A stretch of DNA of 42,053 nt from Chloroflexota bacterium (GTDB lineage Bacteria; Chloroflexota; Limnocylindria; P2-11E): positions 1 through 42,053 of the forward strand of contig VBDQ01000020.1 of assembly GCA_005889075.1 (NCBI GenBank), written 5' to 3'. The notes under the pieces were generated by a model. That model was not told where the DNA came from and did not search any database. It worked only from the letters and a program-made list of their open reading frames with translations. Numbering within the stretch: position 1 is the first letter of the stretch; every line of letters begins with the position of its first letter. This document shows positions 39,881-42,053 of the stretch, piece by piece. Position numbers and translations under genes: made by a program.

Positions 39881-40408
39881 CTAGTAGCGGATGAGCGTGA
39901 CGATGTCGTAGCCGCCGAGCTTCTCGCGCCCCTTGAGCGCCGCCAGCTCGATGAGGAATGCGCAAGCGACGATCTCGCCCTTGAGCTGCTTGACCAGCTC
40001 GATCGTGCCCGCGACTGTCCCGCCGGTCGCCAGCAGGTCGTCGACGATCAGGACCCGCGCGCCCGGCTTGATGGCGTCCTTGTGCATCTCGAGCGTCGCC
40101 GAGCCGTACTCGAGGTCGTATTCGACGCTCACCACGTCGGCGGGCAGCTTGCCGAGCTTGCGCACCGGGACGAAGCCCACGCCGAGCTTGTAGGCAATCG
40201 GCGCCGCGAAGATGAACCCTCGCGACTCCATCCCGACCACCGCATCGATCTGCCGCGTGCCGATCTTCGCCATGAGTCCGTCGATCGCCGCGTGGAAGGC
40301 GGCGCCGTCCTTGAGGAGCGTGGTGATGTCCTTGAAGAGGATTCCCGGCTTCGGGAAATCGGGAACGTCGCGGATCCTCCCCGCGAGATCGGCGGTCTGA
40401 ACGGCCAC
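39881..40408 (-). CDS. apt: Adenine phosphoribosyltransferase
   Basis: A 175-residue type I phosphoribosyltransferase. It opens with DLAGRIRDVPDFPKPGILFKD, typical of Apt. ESRGFIFAAPIAYKLGVGFV follows, and the PRPP-binding loop is VLIVDDLLATGGT. It converts adenine and PRPP to AMP. It lies 77 bp upstream of the GNAT-ahcY-metK genes and would salvage adenine formed from SAM-derived by-products. GTG 40408 is chosen by length and because TAGTCT lies 8 nt upstream; a longer frame to 40456 is open but not needed. Confidence 0.95.
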   Translation of the reverse strand: MAVQTADLAGRIRDVPDFPKPGILFKDITTLLKDGAAFHAAIDGLMAKIGTRQIDAVVGMESRGFIFAAPIAYKLGVGFVPVRKLGKLPADVVSVEYDLEYGSATLEMHKDAIKPGARVLIVDDLLATGGTVAGTIELVKQLKGEIVACAFLIELAALKGREKLGGYDIVTLIRY

Positions 40409-40416
40409 GGCAGCAC

Positions 40417-40422
40417 AGACTA
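40417..40422 (-). promoter_or_regulatory. Putative -10 element of apt (leaderless start)
   Basis: TAGTCT ends 8 nt before the apt GTG. Two of its bases (40421-40422) are shared with the putative -10 of the divergent amidohydrolase gene, so the promoters cannot both be occupied. Confidence 0.42.
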
Positions 40423-40426
40423 GCGT
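40421..40426 (+). promoter_or_regulatory. Putative -10 element of the amidohydrolase gene (leaderless start)
   Basis: TAGCGT ends 10 nt before the GTG at 40437 and overlaps the apt element on the opposite strand. Confidence 0.4.
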
Positions 40427-40436
40427 GTAGCCCGCA

Positions 40437-41447
40437 GTGCGATTCGATCTCCACACGCATTACTACCCGACCGCGTATTTCGAGCGCATCGAACGGAGCG
40501 GTGGTGACTTCTCGTTCGCGACCAGCCCGACCGGGCAACGGATCATCCGTTACCGCGGCGCGCGGTTCTTCGGGGTGACCGCGCCGATGACCGACGTCGC
40601 CAAGCGCCTCGAGGACATGGATCGCGTGGGCATCGATACCGAGGTGCTCTCGCTTTCGACCCCGAACGTGTACTTCGTCGAGGGGAAAGCGCAAGCCGAC
40701 GTCGCGCGAATGGTCAACGACGCCTACGCGGAGCTCGCCGCGAAGCACTCCCGTCGCTTCCTCGGCTTCGCGTCGATCCCGATGGACGATCCCGACGCCG
40801 CCCTCCGCGAGCTCGAGCGCGCCCTCGACGACCTGCGCATGCAGGGCGTCGTGCTCCTCTCGAACATCCGCGGCCGCGCGCTCGCCGATCCGGTGTATCG
40901 GCAGTTCTTCGAGGAGGCCGACCGCCGGAAGGTCTGCGTCTTCGTGCACCCAATGATCCCGGTGGCCTCGGAGCCGTTCACCGAGTACGTGCTCGGCCCC
41001 ATCATCGGCTTCCCGTTCGACACGACGCTCGCGATCGCGAAGCTCTGCTACGCGGGAGTCTTCCGGCAGCTTCCAAATATCCGCTGGGTCGTCGCCCACG
41101 CCGGCGGCGCCGTGCCCTATCTCATGGAACGGATGGACTCGGGCTGGCGCGACTTCGCCGAATGCCGCGCGAACATCGACGAGCCGCCGTCCGTCTACCT
41201 CAAGCGTCTCTACTACGACACCGTCACGTTCTCGCCGTTGAACTTGAAGCTGCTGCGGGATCAGGTCGGCGCCGACCACATGGTGATGGGCAGCGACTAC
41301 CCGCATCTGCTGGGGTCGATCGACAGAGCGGTGAGCTCGATCGAGGATGCCGACATGGGCGCCGCGGAGAAGGAGCGCGTTTTCACTGGGACCGCGCTTG
41401 CCATCCTGGACAACGTGGAGAGCATCGCGGCCACGCGGCTCCGATAA
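40437..41447 (+). CDS. Amidohydrolase of the ACMSD (2-amino-3-carboxymuconate semialdehyde decarboxylase) family
   Basis: A 336-residue TIM-barrel metal enzyme. The N-terminal metal motif DLHTHYYP supplies His6 and His8. VFVHPMIP (about residues 161-170), VVAHAGGAVPYLMERMD (~220) and MGSDYPHLLGS (~282) carry the remaining metal and catalytic residues. ACMSD-type enzymes decarboxylate aromatic ring-cleavage products, for example in the kynurenine or gamma-resorcylate pathways. No other aromatic-degradation gene is nearby. The GTG start fits the family's N-terminus. Confidence 0.9.
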   Translation: MRFDLHTHYYPTAYFERIERSGGDFSFATSPTGQRIIRYRGARFFGVTAPMTDVAKRLEDMDRVGIDTEVLSLSTPNVYFVEGKAQADVARMVNDAYAELAAKHSRRFLGFASIPMDDPDAALRELERALDDLRMQGVVLLSNIRGRALADPVYRQFFEEADRRKVCVFVHPMIPVASEPFTEYVLGPIIGFPFDTTLAIAKLCYAGVFRQLPNIRWVVAHAGGAVPYLMERMDSGWRDFAECRANIDEPPSVYLKRLYYDTVTFSPLNLKLLRDQVGADHMVMGSDYPHLLGSIDRAVSSIEDADMGAAEKERVFTGTALAILDNVESIAATRLR

Positions 41448-41452
41448 GCCGG

Positions 41453-42053
41453 TCAATCCTCCGCGGCGGGGCCTACGTGATCGGCGCCAAACAGGCGCTC
41501 GACCTTATGCGTGGTCCCGTCTGTGACCACGACGCTTATGTTCGTGTTCGTCGCGGGACTGCGGTCGAGCCTGGGCAGGATGCCGAGGAAGTCCGACAGC
41601 AGGATCCGATTGATGCCGCCGTGGCCGACGACGCAAATGGTCTTGCCCGGATTCTCGCGGGCGAGGCGGTCGATGGCCCCCTTGGCCCGCGCGAGCACCT
41701 GATCGAGCGTCTCGCCTCCGGGCCACGCGACGAAGGCGTCGTCGCGCCACTCCGGGAGACCGGCGGTCTCATCGAACGCCTTGCCGGTCCGGTCGCCGAC
41801 GTCGATCTCACGCAGCTCGGGGACGATCTCGACCGGCACGCCCTGGCTGCGCGCGATGACCTCGGCGGTGTCGCGGGTCCGCGAGAGATCGCTCGACACG
41901 ACCTTGTCGAACCGCACCTTCGCGAGCTCTCGCGCGACGGCCTCGGCCTGACGGCGCCCCCGCTGGGTCAGCGGGGAATCGCTCTGGCCCGCGAACCGGC
42001 GGGCCGCGTTGGCCTCGCTCTCCCCGTGGCGGACCAGATAGAAGGTGGTGGGC
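41453..42053 (-). CDS. Histidine phosphatase superfamily protein, 5' end outside window
   Basis: The frame is open to the window edge, so the first residues are missing. The visible N-terminus reads FYLVRHGESEANAARRFAGQ, with the catalytic RHGE motif; the second histidine is in CVVGHGGINR. VVSSDLSRTRDTAEVIARSQG and LREIDVGDRTGKAFDE are typical of phosphoglycerate mutase-like and cobalamin-5'-phosphate (CobC-type) phosphatases. Mutase, alpha-ribazole phosphatase or general acid phosphatase roles cannot be separated. Convergent with the amidohydrolase, 5 bp between stops. Confidence 0.9.
   Translation of the reverse strand, partial: PTTFYLVRHGESEANAARRFAGQSDSPLTQRGRRQAEAVARELAKVRFDKVVSSDLSRTRDTAEVIARSQGVPVEIVPELREIDVGDRTGKAFDETAGLPEWRDDAFVAWPGGETLDQVLARAKGAIDRLARENPGKTICVVGHGGINRILLSDFLGILPRLDRSPATNTNISVVVTDGTTHKVERLFGADHVGPAAED

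Noticed and set aside
39831-41456. A 541-residue minus-strand frame spanning apt and the amidohydrolase
   Set aside because: It mirrors the amidohydrolase in a wrong frame; apt and the ACMSD-type protein carry the real motifs on their own strands.
1-42053. tRNA genes, CRISPR arrays, IS elements, phage or plasmid functions
   Set aside because: I looked for T-loop patterns, regular direct repeats, transposase or integrase motifs and found none that hold.

Overview
The window is about 42 kb of GC-rich, densely packed bacterial chromosome. Codon third positions are strongly G/C-biased, and GTG or TTG starts and overlapping stop/start pairs (ATGA, GTGA, TGATG) are common. Gene content is mostly housekeeping: fatty-acid precursor supply, threonine and proline synthesis, the SAM cycle, sugar phosphates and nutrient uptake. 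There are no rRNAs, no tRNAs I could recognise, no CRISPR array, no transposase and no phage genes. The mix (Gmad2-type lipoprotein, SWIM mini-protein, divided AccA/AccD/AccB/AccC, cobalamin uptake under a B12 riboswitch, frequent leaderless-looking starts) fits an uncultivated member of Chloroflexota or a neighbouring Terrabacteria lineage. That placement is inference; no marker gene here settles it.

Layout. 1-2634: the 5' part of a secreted Asp-box (BNR) repeat protein and two small proteins. 2635-5175 (minus): fabD, a VOC protein and accC, translationally coupled; accC is broken by an internal deletion with frameshift. 5264-5977 (plus): a membrane protein. 5982-12693 (minus): one long gene string, thrC-thrB-Gmad2 lipoprotein-birA-degV-accD-accA-accB-like-small protein; accA has an in-frame amber codon and the AccB-like protein lacks the biotin-accepting lysine. 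12729-13937: AI-2E/PerM family permease. 13939-16633 (minus): B12-type ABC importer behind a cobalamin riboswitch, then a SWIM zinc-finger mini-protein. 17222-18388: MFS transporter. 18391-22431 (minus): sugar operon epimerase-hexose phosphomutase-PGI/PMI-NUDIX. 22480-24938 (plus): EamA transporter and an AAA+ ATPase. 24935-27656 (minus): metallo-beta-lactamase fold hydrolase-FAD oxidase-ComB-like phosphatase. 27760-30107 (plus): methyltransferase, NAD(P)HX epimerase, secreted G1 (glutamic) peptidase. 30168-30509 (minus): a Cys-rich 66-residue protein preceded by a leader peptide, hairpin and terminator, an attenuator-like layout. 30619-31781 (plus): proC and a small membrane protein. 31787-35790 (minus): peptide ABC importer without ATPases. 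35864-40408 (minus): membrane protein, metK, ahcY, GNAT and apt, a methyl-cycle and adenine-salvage group. 40437-41447 (plus): ACMSD-type amidohydrolase. 41453-42053: histidine phosphatase cut by the window end.

The most notable points are: (i) defects concentrated in acetyl-CoA carboxylase subunits (accC deletion, accA amber, AccB without its lysine) beside an unusual biotin ligase; (ii) a possible attenuator controlling a 66-residue Cys-rich protein; (iii) a bacterial G1 peptidase with both catalytic residues at the canonical spacing; (iv) -10-like hexamers 6-10 nt before the start codon of ten genes, implying leaderless transcripts, including two that overlap between divergent genes.
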